A stretch of DNA of 59,132 nt from Chitinophaga pinensis (GTDB taxonomy: Bacteria > Planctomycetota > Phycisphaerae > Phycisphaerales > SM1A02), in contig CALQCP020000001.1 of assembly GCA_943329105.2 (NCBI GenBank), positions 1-59,132 of the forward strand, read 5' to 3'. Under the pieces are notes generated by a model, which was not told where the DNA came from, ran no database searches, and worked only from the letters and a program-made list of their open reading frames with translations. Position 1 is the stretch's first letter. Each line of letters begins with the position of its first letter. This document shows positions 8,804-17,625 of the stretch, piece after piece. The translations under genes and the position numbers were made by a program.

Positions 8804-9960
8804 GGGGCCTCGCTGCGTATCGTGCCGGCGGAGGCCCTATTTGGAACGGTCTTTCCAGGTGCGCCCTGAATGGCACTCACCGTGGTCAGCAACTTCTGCG
8901 CCACTGCACGCTCTGGCTCGCGGGCGACCGCCTGCTCAAACATCGCTAGCGACTCTTCCAAGTGACCCGCATTGTGTGCGCTGGCACCAAGGAACATGTA
9001 ACCGTCTGCCATTTCTGGATGGCGTCGCACTAAGTCTTCGCCGCACTCACGGAGCCGTCCCCAATCACCAATGCGCCACGCCGCATGGCCGAGGAGCAAC
9101 ATGGTGCGTCCGTGCGGGTCGTTGTCGTCGTGAATGGCCAGCAAGATGTCCCGTGCTTCTTCCGGACGACTCACCAAGATGAGATTGCGAGCCTTCAATC
9201 GTGCCAGGTCAGGCCTACCGATACGGCTGGCAAGCACCGGATCTTCAAGTGCCGCAATGGAGCCGTTCCAGTCGCCCTTGGAATAGCGAGCAAACGCCAA
9301 CTCCTCGATCAATTCTGGCGACGCTGTTTCACGCATGGAAACCCGCTCAAGCAGTTGCGCGCAACGATCATCGTCGCCGCGCATCTTGGCAACATCCGCA
9401 CGCAACCGATCAATCACTGGGCTGAATTCAAACTTCTTCTCAACGGCGGTCAGGCGCGCGTCTGCCTCGTCATGGCGCCCCATGAGCGTCAGCATCTCAA
9501 TTTCCGCAGCAACAAAGTGAATCTTGGTTGGCTCCAGCTCAGCAGCCTTGGCATACGAATCCAGTGCCTTGTCATTTTCACGCCAACGCTGATAGACGAT
9601 GCCCAAGAAGTAGTACGGCTCTGGCTTCTTTGGATCAAGGTCAACAGCCGCTTGGAACGCATCACGCGATTCATCAATGCGGGTCATCTCATGGAGGATG
9701 CGCCCACGCAACAGTTGGTAAGAAGACTCCTTGGGGAAGCGAGCGATGGCGCGATCAATGTGTCCAAGTGCCGGCTCAAACTGGCCCGATTGGAACGATT
9801 GACGTGCCTGGTCGTATGCAATCTGCGCTCCAGCACGGTCATACCGGCCACGTGCTTCGTTACGAACCTGCTGCGAACGCGGCGCGCCGCAACCCACTGC
9901 AAACAGCGTGGTAGCGGCAAGCGATCCTGCCAATAGGCAATGAATGATTGGACGGTTCAA
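8800..9960 (-). CDS. TPR lipoprotein, candidate secretin pilotin
   Basis: A 386-residue protein with a lipoprotein signal (FAVGCG, Cys about residue 24) followed by tandem tetratricopeptide repeats throughout, for example AIARFPKESSYQLLRGRILH, PYYFLGIVYQRWRENDKALD and the last unit GYMFLGASAHNAGHLEESLA. It overlaps the secretin stop by four bases (ATGA) and so is translated together with it. In type IV pilus systems the lipoproteins that carry the secretin to the outer membrane (PilF/PilW) are TPR proteins; position and architecture make this a candidate pilotin, although it is longer than those. The Gly/Thr-rich last 20 residues contain no repeat. The pilotin role is inference; the TPR lipoprotein call is clear. 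Confidence 0.88.
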   Translation of the reverse strand: MNRPIIHCLLAGSLAATTLFAVGCGAPRSQQVRNEARGRYDRAGAQIAYDQARQSFQSGQFEPALGHIDRAIARFPKESSYQLLRGRILHEMTRIDESRDAFQAAVDLDPKKPEPYYFLGIVYQRWRENDKALDSYAKAAELEPTKIHFVAAEIEMLTLMGRHDEADARLTAVEKKFEFSPVIDRLRADVAKMRGDDDRCAQLLERVSMRETASPELIEELAFARYSKGDWNGSIAALEDPVLASRIGRPDLARLKARNLILVSRPEEARDILLAIHDDNDPHGRTMLLLGHAAWRIGDWGRLRECGEDLVRRHPEMADGYMFLGASAHNAGHLEESLAMFEQAVAREPERAVAQKLLTTVSAIQGAPGKTVPNRASAGTIRSEAP

Positions 9961-12236
9961 TGGTTCGGCTCCTGAGTTGGGCGCAAAGGCTTCTCACGAC
10001 CAGATTCACGGGGCAACGGCGGCGCCTCAAGATCCGGTAGTGGAAGTGGGTCAAACGGCGAGTAGTCGTCATCTACAGTTGGCGGAATGTCCTTCTTCAA
10101 GTCTTCTGGCTTCGGAGGAGTAACCCAACCCTTGGAGTACTTGAAGGTGTCAGACAGCGGAATGCCATTGAATGGCTGGCGCTGTGTTGGATCAAGTAAG
10201 TCAATCGCATCAAGCTCCGTGCGGTACTGGTCCTTGTGATCGGTACGGATGGATTCGCGCAGCGCAATCATGGAAGGCGAATTCTTCTGCGTTCGCAGAG
10301 CCTGGTCTACATAGTAAAGCGCAGTGGATCGATCGCCTTCCTTCCACGCCTCAAGTGCTTGCAGCTGGTAATTGCCCGCCAAGTGTGATTCAGAGAATGG
10401 CAACAAGCCAGCACGTCCACCAACGCGCGCTGCTTCTGATGTTCGAAGCGCCATGTCGCCAGCCTTATAGTCCTGGGCGTCTTCCACCACTGTTGGGGTA
10501 ATCAAGAAGATGATCTCTTGCTTAATCATCTGGCTTGACGCGCCGCTGAATGCACCCGGAATGAGGTCGCCCAAGCCGGGAATCTGCCGGTTAGTCACCT
10601 GCGACTGTTCCTTGAAGAGTCCGCCCAGAATGATCGTCTGCCCGCTCTTCACGCGAACATTGGTCCGGAGCTCTTGGGAGATTTCATCGGGAACGGTTGC
10701 TTTGCCGCCGCCTGCGGCATCAATATCCTTAATGCGCGCGGTACTGACCTGCGGTGCAAGTTCCAGCCGCACCATGCCATCCGGTGAAACGAATGGTCGG
10801 AAAATCAGTTTCACACCGACATCCAAGTACTTCACTTCCTGCGTGGTACTTGTTTGCGTCTGCGTGGTGGAGAGGTAAGCGATGCGCTCACCAATGAGAA
10901 CCTGGGCACGCTGCCGATTCAGCACCGTGACCGTGGGCCGCGCCAGCACCGTGGTGTCCACCACTTGATCAAGCATCTGTAAGAAGATGGCTACATCATT
11001 GGTCATGATGCCCACCTTGCCGGTCGGTGGCGGCGCACCCGTGGCTGATGGATACAGTGAAGCCTGCGACGCAGTCGACGGAGTTGAAGGCTTCAACAAT
11101 CCGTCCTTCACATCATCAAACGCCAAGAGCGGTGAAGTGACACTGGAGAAATCAATGTTGCCGACCACGGAGATGTCCATGCCAAAGGCAGTGTCATCAG
11201 TGAGGTTCACGGTCAGAATGGTTGCCTCAACGCGCACCTGCTTCGGCGGCGTATCGAGTTCTGCAATCAAGGTCTGAACTTGCGTAATGTTCTCTGGGAA
11301 GTCATTCACCATGACTTTGGCGGAGAACGCAAAGCTGTCCGCGCCGCCATTTTCAAGCGTGGGTTGATAGCCAGGCTCAACTTTTCCAAGCGCGACAGCA
11401 GAGCCGCCTTCGGTCAAGATTGGCTTTACAAACGCGATCGCATCGTCGGCGGACAGAAATTGCAACGTAAAGACGCGGGCAACGCGATTGCGCTCAGCAT
11501 CAACTTCGCTTTGCGTCTTTACATAAATGAAGTCACCTTCACGGCTCCAGGCAAGACCGTTGACATTCAGGATGGCGTTGAGCGCATCTTCAAGCGGCAC
11601 GTCATACAAGTTCACAGTCACCACGCCACGCACTTTGTCGCTGGCCACGATGTTCTGGCGAGCCTTGATGGAAATCAGTTCCAAGAGCTTGGAAACTTCA
11701 ATGGCTTGCGCGCTGAGTGAGAATCGGCCTTCGCTGGTGACATCTACCTTTGCATCGGGCTTGCGACTGGCGGGCGCAGCAGCGCCAGCACCGGCCGGTG
11801 CACCTGGCGTCGACGGTGGCTCCATGGTTGGTGATGGTGGCTTTCCACCCGGCCCAGTGAGCGGAGTCGAAACGCCGCCCTGCGCTGCGTTTGGACCTGG
11901 AACGCCCCACACGGTTGGTTTCAGTTCTGCAGTCGGGTCAGCGCCTGGATCATCGGTCGGTGCAGGAGCAGGTGCCGATTGCGCTGTACTTGCCGGACCA
12001 ACGGCAGCCGAACCTTTGACGGATATTGAACTCACCGGTGCAACGGCTGGAGCTTTCGCGGGTGTACTACTGGGCGTTGCACTGGGCGTCGCACTGGGTG
12101 CGCTTCCACCTGCTCCAGATGCAGAAGACTGCGCGCGCGCAATGGATGCAACCACAAGTGTGGTGCCGATTGCCGCACACCACGCCGATCGCGCAAGGGG
12201 AGATGTTGCTGAGGTGTTGTCGTTCGGTGTTGCCAT
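9957..12236 (-). CDS. Secretin (GspD/PilQ family) outer-membrane channel
   Basis: A 759-residue secretin. A signal peptide is followed by a low-complexity Ala/Pro/Ser segment (about 35-165). Next comes an N0/STN domain (SLSAQAIEVSKLLELISIKA, then VNLYDVPLEDALNAILNVNG), at least one N1-type domain (RVFTLQFLSADDAIAFVKPI), and the secretin barrel with the signature IPGLGDLIPGAF near 550 and the C-terminal strand IIFLITPTVVED. About 170 residues extend beyond the barrel and include a helical segment (QALEAWKEGDRSTALYYVDQ) like a single TPR, then a Pro/Asp-rich end. The protein forms the outer-membrane gate for the pilus or pseudopilus. A GGAG site lies seven bases before ATG 12236. It ends coupled to the TPR lipoprotein. 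Confidence 0.95.
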   Translation of the reverse strand: MATPNDNTSATSPLARSAWCAAIGTTLVVASIARAQSSASGAGGSAPSATPSATPSSTPAKAPAVAPVSSISVKGSAAVGPASTAQSAPAPAPTDDPGADPTAELKPTVWGVPGPNAAQGGVSTPLTGPGGKPPSPTMEPPSTPGAPAGAGAAAPASRKPDAKVDVTSEGRFSLSAQAIEVSKLLELISIKARQNIVASDKVRGVVTVNLYDVPLEDALNAILNVNGLAWSREGDFIYVKTQSEVDAERNRVARVFTLQFLSADDAIAFVKPILTEGGSAVALGKVEPGYQPTLENGGADSFAFSAKVMVNDFPENITQVQTLIAELDTPPKQVRVEATILTVNLTDDTAFGMDISVVGNIDFSSVTSPLLAFDDVKDGLLKPSTPSTASQASLYPSATGAPPPTGKVGIMTNDVAIFLQMLDQVVDTTVLARPTVTVLNRQRAQVLIGERIAYLSTTQTQTSTTQEVKYLDVGVKLIFRPFVSPDGMVRLELAPQVSTARIKDIDAAGGGKATVPDEISQELRTNVRVKSGQTIILGGLFKEQSQVTNRQIPGLGDLIPGAFSGASSQMIKQEIIFLITPTVVEDAQDYKAGDMALRTSEAARVGGRAGLLPFSESHLAGNYQLQALEAWKEGDRSTALYYVDQALRTQKNSPSMIALRESIRTDHKDQYRTELDAIDLLDPTQRQPFNGIPLSDTFKYSKGWVTPPKPEDLKKDIPPTVDDDYSPFDPLPLPDLEAPPLPRESGREKPLRPTQEPNH

Positions 12237-12340
12237 AAGTGCGCTCCATCTGGCGAAACATCACGCCGACGCTCTGACCTGGAATCAGGCGCCTCTTCAG
12301 AAGTGATCGGCCTTCATGGGGTCCGAACTCTTGTCGATCA

Positions 12341-12838
12341 TCAAGGTGACTGATAAGTAACCGTCAAGTCCCCGGTGAAGGGGTCGAGAACTATGCGCGC
12401 CCGCTCCGGACCGTCGGAAGTAGACACAAAGACTGTTGGGACTGGGTCCATCACGCCGCCAAACGGACCAAAGGTGATGTCCCGTGAGGCGCTTGAAGTA
12501 ATCAATAGTCCAGCGGCCACCTCTGCCCTGCCACTGCCAAACGTGGTTCGCAAAGGACCGTTCGGGCCAGTCAGTGCGGTGTCTGGCGCACTCGTGTGTG
12601 CAAGGTGATAGCTGCTCCCATTCGCAGCGATACGCAGCAACACCGGATCAGCGGGAGTGGAGAGTGCAACGCTGCGTGCATACCCAAGATCCGCCTCAAG
12701 TAGACGAACGCCAGCGTCGACACGCTCAAATCGGCTGCCACCAAACATGTCAATCGCCAATCCCGCCATCACGCTCACGATGGCGGCCGTGATGAGCATC
12801 TCAATAAGCGTAAAGGCGCGAAGGCCGCGATTCATCAT
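12341..12838 (-). CDS. Prepilin-like protein (GspH-like minor pseudopilin)
   Basis: A 165-residue protein with a short basic leader and a type III signal (NRGLRAFTLIEMLITAAIVS) in which cleavage after Ala rather than Gly is predicted (A|FTLIE), with the conserved Glu at +5. The remaining domain is beta-rich with a GspH-like pattern (RFERVDAGVRLLEADLGYAR, and a C-terminal RARIVLDPFTGDLTVTY). GspH/FimT proteins are minor pseudopilins at the tip of the pseudopilus. Its start overlaps the previous gene by four bases. About 100 bases separate its stop from the secretin start; I see no terminator there, so the operon probably continues. Confidence 0.88.
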   Translation of the reverse strand: MMNRGLRAFTLIEMLITAAIVSVMAGLAIDMFGGSRFERVDAGVRLLEADLGYARSVALSTPADPVLLRIAANGSSYHLAHTSAPDTALTGPNGPLRTTFGSGRAEVAAGLLITSSASRDITFGPFGGVMDPVPTVFVSTSDGPERARIVLDPFTGDLTVTYQSP

Positions 12839-14508
12839 CGAGCTGCCTCCGCATTGAATCCATACGAGACGATGCGTGAAGGGAACATGTCCTCCGGATC
12901 GCCACCACGCGAAGGTGCACGGCCCTCGGTGAATCCAGTCACCAGGTCCAGCGCATGGTCATAGAAGAAACTGGCAGTGTCATAGATCAACAAGTGGTTG
13001 GCCGCTACCCGCCCGTACACCTGCGTGCGCCCAAAGAGGCGGATCGGGTTCGTTGGCAGGAACAGCGAGCCAACAATGGAAGTATCGCGGATGTCCCAAA
13101 GGAAGAAGCTAGAAAGGAACTGCCGCATCGGATAAACGCGAACACGCCACGGCTCCATGTACTGCGGTGACGTTGGTGCTACCGGATAGCAGTCATTGGA
13201 GGTGAACTGCGCAAACCAATTCTGCTTGTGCGGGTCACCGTCAATGGCGACGCTATTGCAAATGTACTGCTTTCGCGGTCCAACCCAGCAGTTCCGCACA
13301 TCCATTGAATACCCGTTGTAGATTTCAAAGGTGCTGTTTGGATTGATTTCCACGGAAGAATTCTGCCAGTCCAAACCCGTCAATGCCAAGTTTGGATTGA
13401 TCACAAACTTCACATCGCCATTGATGATGATGCGCGAATCACGAAGAATCCACGACCCGTACACCTCATAGGTGCCGGTATTCAAAGTGACCGTGGCGCC
13501 GCCGCGCACTTCAAAGTTCTTGGTGAACAACTGCGGAAGAAACACCGCGCGGACTCGGAATGAGTTCAGGCTGTAACTGCCGCCCGTCAAGATGTAGTTG
13601 TTGGTGTAGTTGGTGTAGGTACCACCAACTGCCGGTGGAGCGGGCGGATTGACCATGCGGATGGAGTCCAGTGGATCCATGCGCTTCGCGGCAACGGAGC
13701 TGGCCTTTGCGCCTTGCACGATCAGGCCGGTGGCTGAGTACGGGTAGTAAATCCATGTGGCCTTCATGGAATCCGGGTCCGAGGGCGTTGAACCCGCCAC
13801 CTCTGACTCAAAGCGGCAACCGCCCTGCAACCAGACGCCGCTACCGAACCAGGGGTAGACGTTGCTCAAGAAGGCTAGGTCGGCCTGCGTGCCGATATTG
13901 ACGCGCAGTTTTTGTGCGCTCATCGGCGCATTTGGCCAACGACCAATGAAATTATTTGAGCCATCCACAATCATTATCTTGTTGGCAAAGATGGCGTATT
14001 CGCCCTTCACCACGCTGGGAATGCTCATATTCGCTACCGAATTCCAAGTGGCACCACCGCGCGTACTGCTGACGGTGACCTCCACTTCGGTAGTGGCATC
14101 ATCAGGAAAGATGTTGCCACCATTGGCTGGATTGGCGCGCTTCACAATGTCCACCAAACGAACGGTGACTGTGCCACCATCAAGCGAATAGTTGTTGAGC
14201 AGCACGCCGTCCACATGATTGCGACGCCAAATGGTCTCGCTGGAGCGGAGAATGCCCTTGGCAATGGACATGCCAGATGATGCAAGCGTGCGCGCATCCG
14301 CTGCAAGCTGCGCGTTCGCCGCAATGGACGAGGACGTTTCACGGCTTGCCACGTAGGAAAGCGTGGTGGTGCCAACCACCATCATCGCGAACAGCGCCAG
14401 CATGAGCGCGGCACCGCGTCCCATTCCCTTCCCAGTGTTGCACTGAGCCGCCACCGAGCGATCGCGGCGGCGGCGCGGAAATGGAGGTTGGAAAGCGTGG
14501 TGGTTCAT
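12835..14508 (-). CDS. PilX-like large prepilin-like protein
   Basis: A 557-residue protein. A basic N-terminus with RRRRDR leads into GRGAALMLALFAMMVVGTTT and an amphipathic Ser/Ala-rich helix, the arrangement of PilX/GspK-type proteins that lack the usual FTLIE motif. The large C-terminal part (about 150-540) is rich in beta strands, Asn, Gly and aromatic residues (for example GGATVTLNTGTYEVYGSWIL and SRIIINGDVKFVINPNL). This resembles polymer-forming or beta-helical surface domains found fused to PilX N-termini. A long pilin-like protein may sit at the tip as an adhesin or cap. ATG 14508 follows the upstream stop by seven bases; an in-frame ATG at 14568 would add 20 residues but overlaps the neighbour. 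Confidence 0.78.
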   Translation of the reverse strand: MNHHAFQPPFPRRRRDRSVAAQCNTGKGMGRGAALMLALFAMMVVGTTTLSYVASRETSSSIAANAQLAADARTLASSGMSIAKGILRSSETIWRRNHVDGVLLNNYSLDGGTVTVRLVDIVKRANPANGGNIFPDDATTEVEVTVSSTRGGATWNSVANMSIPSVVKGEYAIFANKIMIVDGSNNFIGRWPNAPMSAQKLRVNIGTQADLAFLSNVYPWFGSGVWLQGGCRFESEVAGSTPSDPDSMKATWIYYPYSATGLIVQGAKASSVAAKRMDPLDSIRMVNPPAPPAVGGTYTNYTNNYILTGGSYSLNSFRVRAVFLPQLFTKNFEVRGGATVTLNTGTYEVYGSWILRDSRIIINGDVKFVINPNLALTGLDWQNSSVEINPNSTFEIYNGYSMDVRNCWVGPRKQYICNSVAIDGDPHKQNWFAQFTSNDCYPVAPTSPQYMEPWRVRVYPMRQFLSSFFLWDIRDTSIVGSLFLPTNPIRLFGRTQVYGRVAANHLLIYDTASFFYDHALDLVTGFTEGRAPSRGGDPEDMFPSRIVSYGFNAEAAR

Positions 14509-14515
14509 GGAGTGT

Positions 14516-15157
14516 TCACTGACAGTCCGAATGCCGCTGCAGCGCGTCGATGATTCCACCAAGTTCAAAGTTCATTCCGCCGTGGTCGTCATCAAGTTGA
14601 ATGTCCAATACCAATCGCCGGTCTGCGCATGGATTGAAGGAAGTAAAGCGAAATGTGGCCTCCAACACCCCCTCCAGGACAGTGGTGGTCACCAGTGATC
14701 CGGAGGCCGCAAGCGTCGTTCGCAGGGCTGCCCAATCCGTGGCCAGTGGATACACCGTGCGGTTGAGAGTGTTACTGACCCGCTGCATGCTGATAACGCG
14801 GTTGGTTCGATCCACCACATACCAGCGAAGTTCGTTGCCGTGGATCGTGTCGTACTCGGTGGCGTTGGTCGGTGAGCCGTCAAACGTCTCAGAAGGAAGC
14901 CATAGCGTTGCCACGGTGGTTGACTGCGAAAGAATCATTCGCGCCCGGAATAGGTGGTCCGCAATCCGAGCCTGGCCACGCGCGAGGCGTGCTACCTCTT
15001 GCGCTGCATCATCCTGACCTTGCATTCCCACTGCCACCGCTGACACCGTCGCAGCCACGGAGGCCGCAATGATGGCAGTAATGGTAATCGACACCAAGAG
15101 CTCCACCAATGTGAAGGCAACGCACCGAGTACTGCAACGGGACTGCTGCCGCATCAC
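14516..15157 (-). CDS. Prepilin-like protein (GspJ-like)
   Basis: A 213-residue protein with a type III signal (STRCVAFTLVELLVSITITA; A|FTLVE with Glu at +5). The body (about 45-200) contains helices followed by strands of the GspJ/PilW type (DDAAQEVARLARGQARIADH; LEATFRFTSFNPC). In type II secretion GspJ is part of the minor pseudopilin tip complex with GspI and GspK. The order here, from upstream, is GspI-like, GspJ-like, PilX/GspK-like and GspH-like, which matches such a tip. Its ATG overlaps the stop of the gene before by four bases. Confidence 0.85.
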   Translation of the reverse strand: MMRQQSRCSTRCVAFTLVELLVSITITAIIAASVAATVSAVAVGMQGQDDAAQEVARLARGQARIADHLFRARMILSQSTTVATLWLPSETFDGSPTNATEYDTIHGNELRWYVVDRTNRVISMQRVSNTLNRTVYPLATDWAALRTTLAASGSLVTTTVLEGVLEATFRFTSFNPCADRRLVLDIQLDDDHGGMNFELGGIIDALQRHSDCQ

Positions 15158-15669
15158 GTTGTTGGCTCCATTCCACGGAATCGCACCAGACGTGCAAGTG
15201 TCAATCCAGTTGGCCCCTTCACAGTGATTTCAATTCGCTTCCCAGAAACCGTGTAATTGTTGTACTGGGTAAGCGTGCGATTCTCAGTAACGACCGTGGT
15301 GATGCGTGATAGTTCTGAAAATGTCGTTGGCAAGAGCCCGCGCACTGTGGCACCGGGGCGCTTCGGCGCTAGCAGTTGGCCAACCGCTTCGGTGCCAGCT
15401 AGGGTGTACATAGTCTCATATGACTGCTCAAGTACAGAGCTCATCTGTAGTTCAGCAGCCTGCATCGCCAGAACGGAGAGACGGTTCTGTTGTTCGATTG
15501 ATGAGCCGACTGCTACAGACATGGATGCAGTGGCAGCCACCATCGAAACAATGATGGAGGCGATGAGTGCCTCCAGTAGTGTGAACCCGCGCGGGCGTCG
15601 CATGGAGACCTGCCAGCCCGTGTGCTCTGGCTTGGTCACTGGCGTTGGTTGTGCTGGTTGATTGGTCAT
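15154..15669 (-). CDS. Prepilin-like protein (GspI/PilV-like)
   Basis: A 171-residue protein with a longer leader (about 28 residues) ending RRPRG, then FTLLEALIASIIVSMVAATA, the clear prepilin signature cleaved after Gly with Glu at +5. The pseudopilin body is small with a C-terminal strand (GKRIEITVKGPTG), like GspI/PilV. ATG 15669 is preferred because CGGAG lies upstream; a longer in-frame version from 15726 would run through a hairpin. This is the first gene of the minus-strand arm, and its promoter must lie in the 225 bases shared with the divergent major pilin. Confidence 0.85.
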   Translation of the reverse strand: MTNQPAQPTPVTKPEHTGWQVSMRRPRGFTLLEALIASIIVSMVAATASMSVAVGSSIEQQNRLSVLAMQAAELQMSSVLEQSYETMYTLAGTEAVGQLLAPKRPGATVRGLLPTTFSELSRITTVVTENRTLTQYNNYTVSGKRIEITVKGPTGLTLARLVRFRGMEPTT

Positions 15670-15717
15670 AAGTACTGATCTCCGCGGTAAGAACTTCCAA
15701 TACAAATCCACCTCTGC

Positions 15718-15735
15718 AAAGCCCAATCGGGCTTT
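15718..15735. promoter_or_regulatory. Palindrome between the divergent pilus operons
   Basis: A perfect 7-bp inverted repeat with a 4-base loop, AAAGCCC-AATC-GGGCTTT. It lies 49 bases upstream of the GspI-like start and 160 bases upstream of the major pilin. There is no T run, so it is more likely an operator or leader hairpin than a terminator. Confidence 0.45.
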
Positions 15736-15894
15736 CGGACCTTGGGATTAAGGAAATTTCATGTTTTCCGCGTGCATTGATTGCAGCACCCCCCCTTTGT
15801 TTCCGAGAGTATTGGTGTGACCGGTTCAGGCAGAGTTGCTTGAATGCGGATCACTGAAAGATCGATCCAGTTAGCAAACCAAGGAGTTCTCGCC

Positions 15895-16272
15895 ATGACG
15901 AACAACACCAACAACAAGAAGATGTCCACGCTCCGCAAGGGCTTTACGCTTATCGAAATCCTGATCGTTGTAGTGATCATCGGCGTGCTGGCAGCGCTGG
16001 TCGTTCCCTCAGTGACTGGCGCTCTTGATGATGCCAACGTGGAAGCGGCTGATGCACGCGGTGGTCAGATCACCACGATGGTGACGCGACTCAACCAGTT
16101 CCAGCCAGGTGGAGCCAGTATCACCCTCACGAACGGCGCCGTCTACACGCCTACGACACTCGCACCGCTCGTGACCGCCGGCTATTGCTCGGCCGAAGAC
16201 CTTGCCAATCAGGTTGACGCCACCAAGGGTTGGACGTGGAGTTCCACCACCCGTAAGTTCAGCCCTGAGTAA
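15895..16272 (+). CDS. Major pseudopilin / type IV pilin (GspG/PilA-like)
   Basis: A 125-residue prepilin. The leader MTNNTNNKKMSTLRKG ends at the prepilin-peptidase site and is followed by FTLIEILIVVVIIGVLAALV, the canonical N-terminal helix with Glu at +5. The globular part is very small and contains a single cysteine (AGYCSAEDL). It is the shortest and most canonical of the five prepilin-like proteins and the only one placed first in its operon, so it is probably the main fibre subunit. ATG 15895 is fixed by AAGGAG (15881-15886) eight bases upstream. A strong terminator follows directly, which would give more pilin than downstream machinery. Confidence 0.93.
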   Translation: MTNNTNNKKMSTLRKGFTLIEILIVVVIIGVLAALVVPSVTGALDDANVEAADARGGQITTMVTRLNQFQPGGASITLTNGAVYTPTTLAPLVTAGYCSAEDLANQVDATKGWTWSSTTRKFSPE

Positions 16273-16303
16273 TCGGACATTTAGACGCTCATTGTAAGAA
16301 ATC

Positions 16304-16337
16304 AAGAGGCGTCGGCAGAAGTGCCGGCGCCTCTTTT
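16304..16337 (+). terminator. Rho-independent terminator after the pilin gene
   Basis: A 14-bp stem (16304-16317 with 16322-16335) around the loop GAAG, with one G-T pair, flanked by A on the left and T on the right. It lies 31 bases behind the pilin stop and 33 bases before the PilM-like start. Partial read-through would set a high pilin to machinery ratio. Confidence 0.85.
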
Positions 16338-16368
16338 CCGATACGAACGAGTAACAGGAGGCACCACG

Positions 16369-17625
16369 ATGTTTGGATTACCAATGTTCAACAAGGGCCG
16401 CGGCGGCTGGATGCAACGGAATCGATCCGCAGCCCCGATCGCAGCTGACTTCGGTCGATCCAGTATGCGCCTCTTGCAACTTGCAGCCGCGGGTACTGAG
16501 TACCAGTGCACTGCGGCCGCGGAGATCGCTGGCTCAATCTTTGAGGGCAATGGCCTCCGCTTGGATTCAGCGGCAATGACGCAGCGAATCCATGAGACGA
16601 TTGTTGGACTGGGATTCTCTGGCCAGCGCGTCACCGCCACCCTCCCCGCCGAGTTGTTTCAGACCGACATTGCGCGCCTTCCCGCCATGACCGACCAGGA
16701 ATTGACGGAAAGCGTTCGATTTGAAGCCATTGATCGATTCGGTATTGACGGAGACAGCTCCGTCATTGGACACCTCCGCCTGGGCGGCACCGCTGGCGGC
16801 AGCAATGAAGTTCTGATGATGGCCATTCCGCGGCACACCGTGAATGCAGCTTCGGCGGTGGTGTCTACCAATGACACCTCTGCGTTTCGCATTGAACACG
16901 CCGCACTGGCTGCGCTACGGACTATCACTCGGCAGCGCATCAGTGAGTGCGCTGATCCTGCGGAGTCGCGCGACTTTGCGATGCTGCACCTAGAAGATCG
17001 TATTGCCACGCTGGTCCTGCTTCGCGATGGCGCGCTTTCGTTTATGCGTGCAATCCGTGGTGACTGGGCTCCAATTGGCATGACCATTCATCGCCGCACT
17101 CATACCGGTCGGACGCTGCATGGCAATGACACTGGCACCATCGGCATGGGTTCCGACGGAGCCGATGACCAGGGAACCGCATGGCGTTGGTGCGCGCTCG
17201 CTGAGGAAACTCTGCGCTGCTTGCGCCATGTGGAACACAGCGCCGGCGGTTGGTATCCAAAGGAAATCGTTCTCACCGGACCCGCTGCTACCGATCCACA
17301 AGCGGCTGCAACCATTGAAAGCGTCTGCGGAGTTCGCGCTTCGTTGGCGATGCCCATTCGCATGATCCGTGATCCGGAAGCGTGCGTCCATGGCAACGCA
17401 TGGGTCGCTGCGATCGGTGCAGCTTGCAGTGAGTTGCCCGCCCTCCTGCGCAACGTGCGTGCTCCGGCAGAGGTTGTCCCCCAGCGCAGCAACCGTACCG
17501 CATTCGGTGGTCGCACCGCTCCACGAACCAGCGCAAGCGGCATCATCACTCTTGAGCCCGAACCAAAGTTGCTGACCCGAAGTGAATCTTCCACTCGCAC
17601 AACTGCTGCAGGAGCTGCTGCGTGA
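16369..17625 (+). CDS. PilM-like actin-fold pilus assembly protein
   Basis: A 418-residue protein. After about 25 residues it shows the actin-like phosphate-1 motif (AADFGRSSMRLLQL), and the segment VTATLPAELFQTDIARLPAM with ELTESVRFEAIDRF is typical of PilM/GspL-cytoplasmic domains. The second half contains further ATPase-fold elements (RIATLVLLRDGALSFMRAIR; PKEIVLTGPAA). PilM is a cytoplasmic protein that binds the N-terminus of PilN and links it to the motor. ATG 16369 has AGGAGG seven bases upstream; a GTG at 16321 would start inside the terminator. The C-terminal 60 residues are Arg/Thr/Ala-rich and probably disordered. The stop overlaps the PilN-like start (GTGA). Confidence 0.88.
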   Translation: MFGLPMFNKGRGGWMQRNRSAAPIAADFGRSSMRLLQLAAAGTEYQCTAAAEIAGSIFEGNGLRLDSAAMTQRIHETIVGLGFSGQRVTATLPAELFQTDIARLPAMTDQELTESVRFEAIDRFGIDGDSSVIGHLRLGGTAGGSNEVLMMAIPRHTVNAASAVVSTNDTSAFRIEHAALAALRTITRQRISECADPAESRDFAMLHLEDRIATLVLLRDGALSFMRAIRGDWAPIGMTIHRRTHTGRTLHGNDTGTIGMGSDGADDQGTAWRWCALAEETLRCLRHVEHSAGGWYPKEIVLTGPAATDPQAAATIESVCGVRASLAMPIRMIRDPEACVHGNAWVAAIGAACSELPALLRNVRAPAEVVPQRSNRTAFGGRTAPRTSASGIITLEPEPKLLTRSESSTRTTAAGAAA

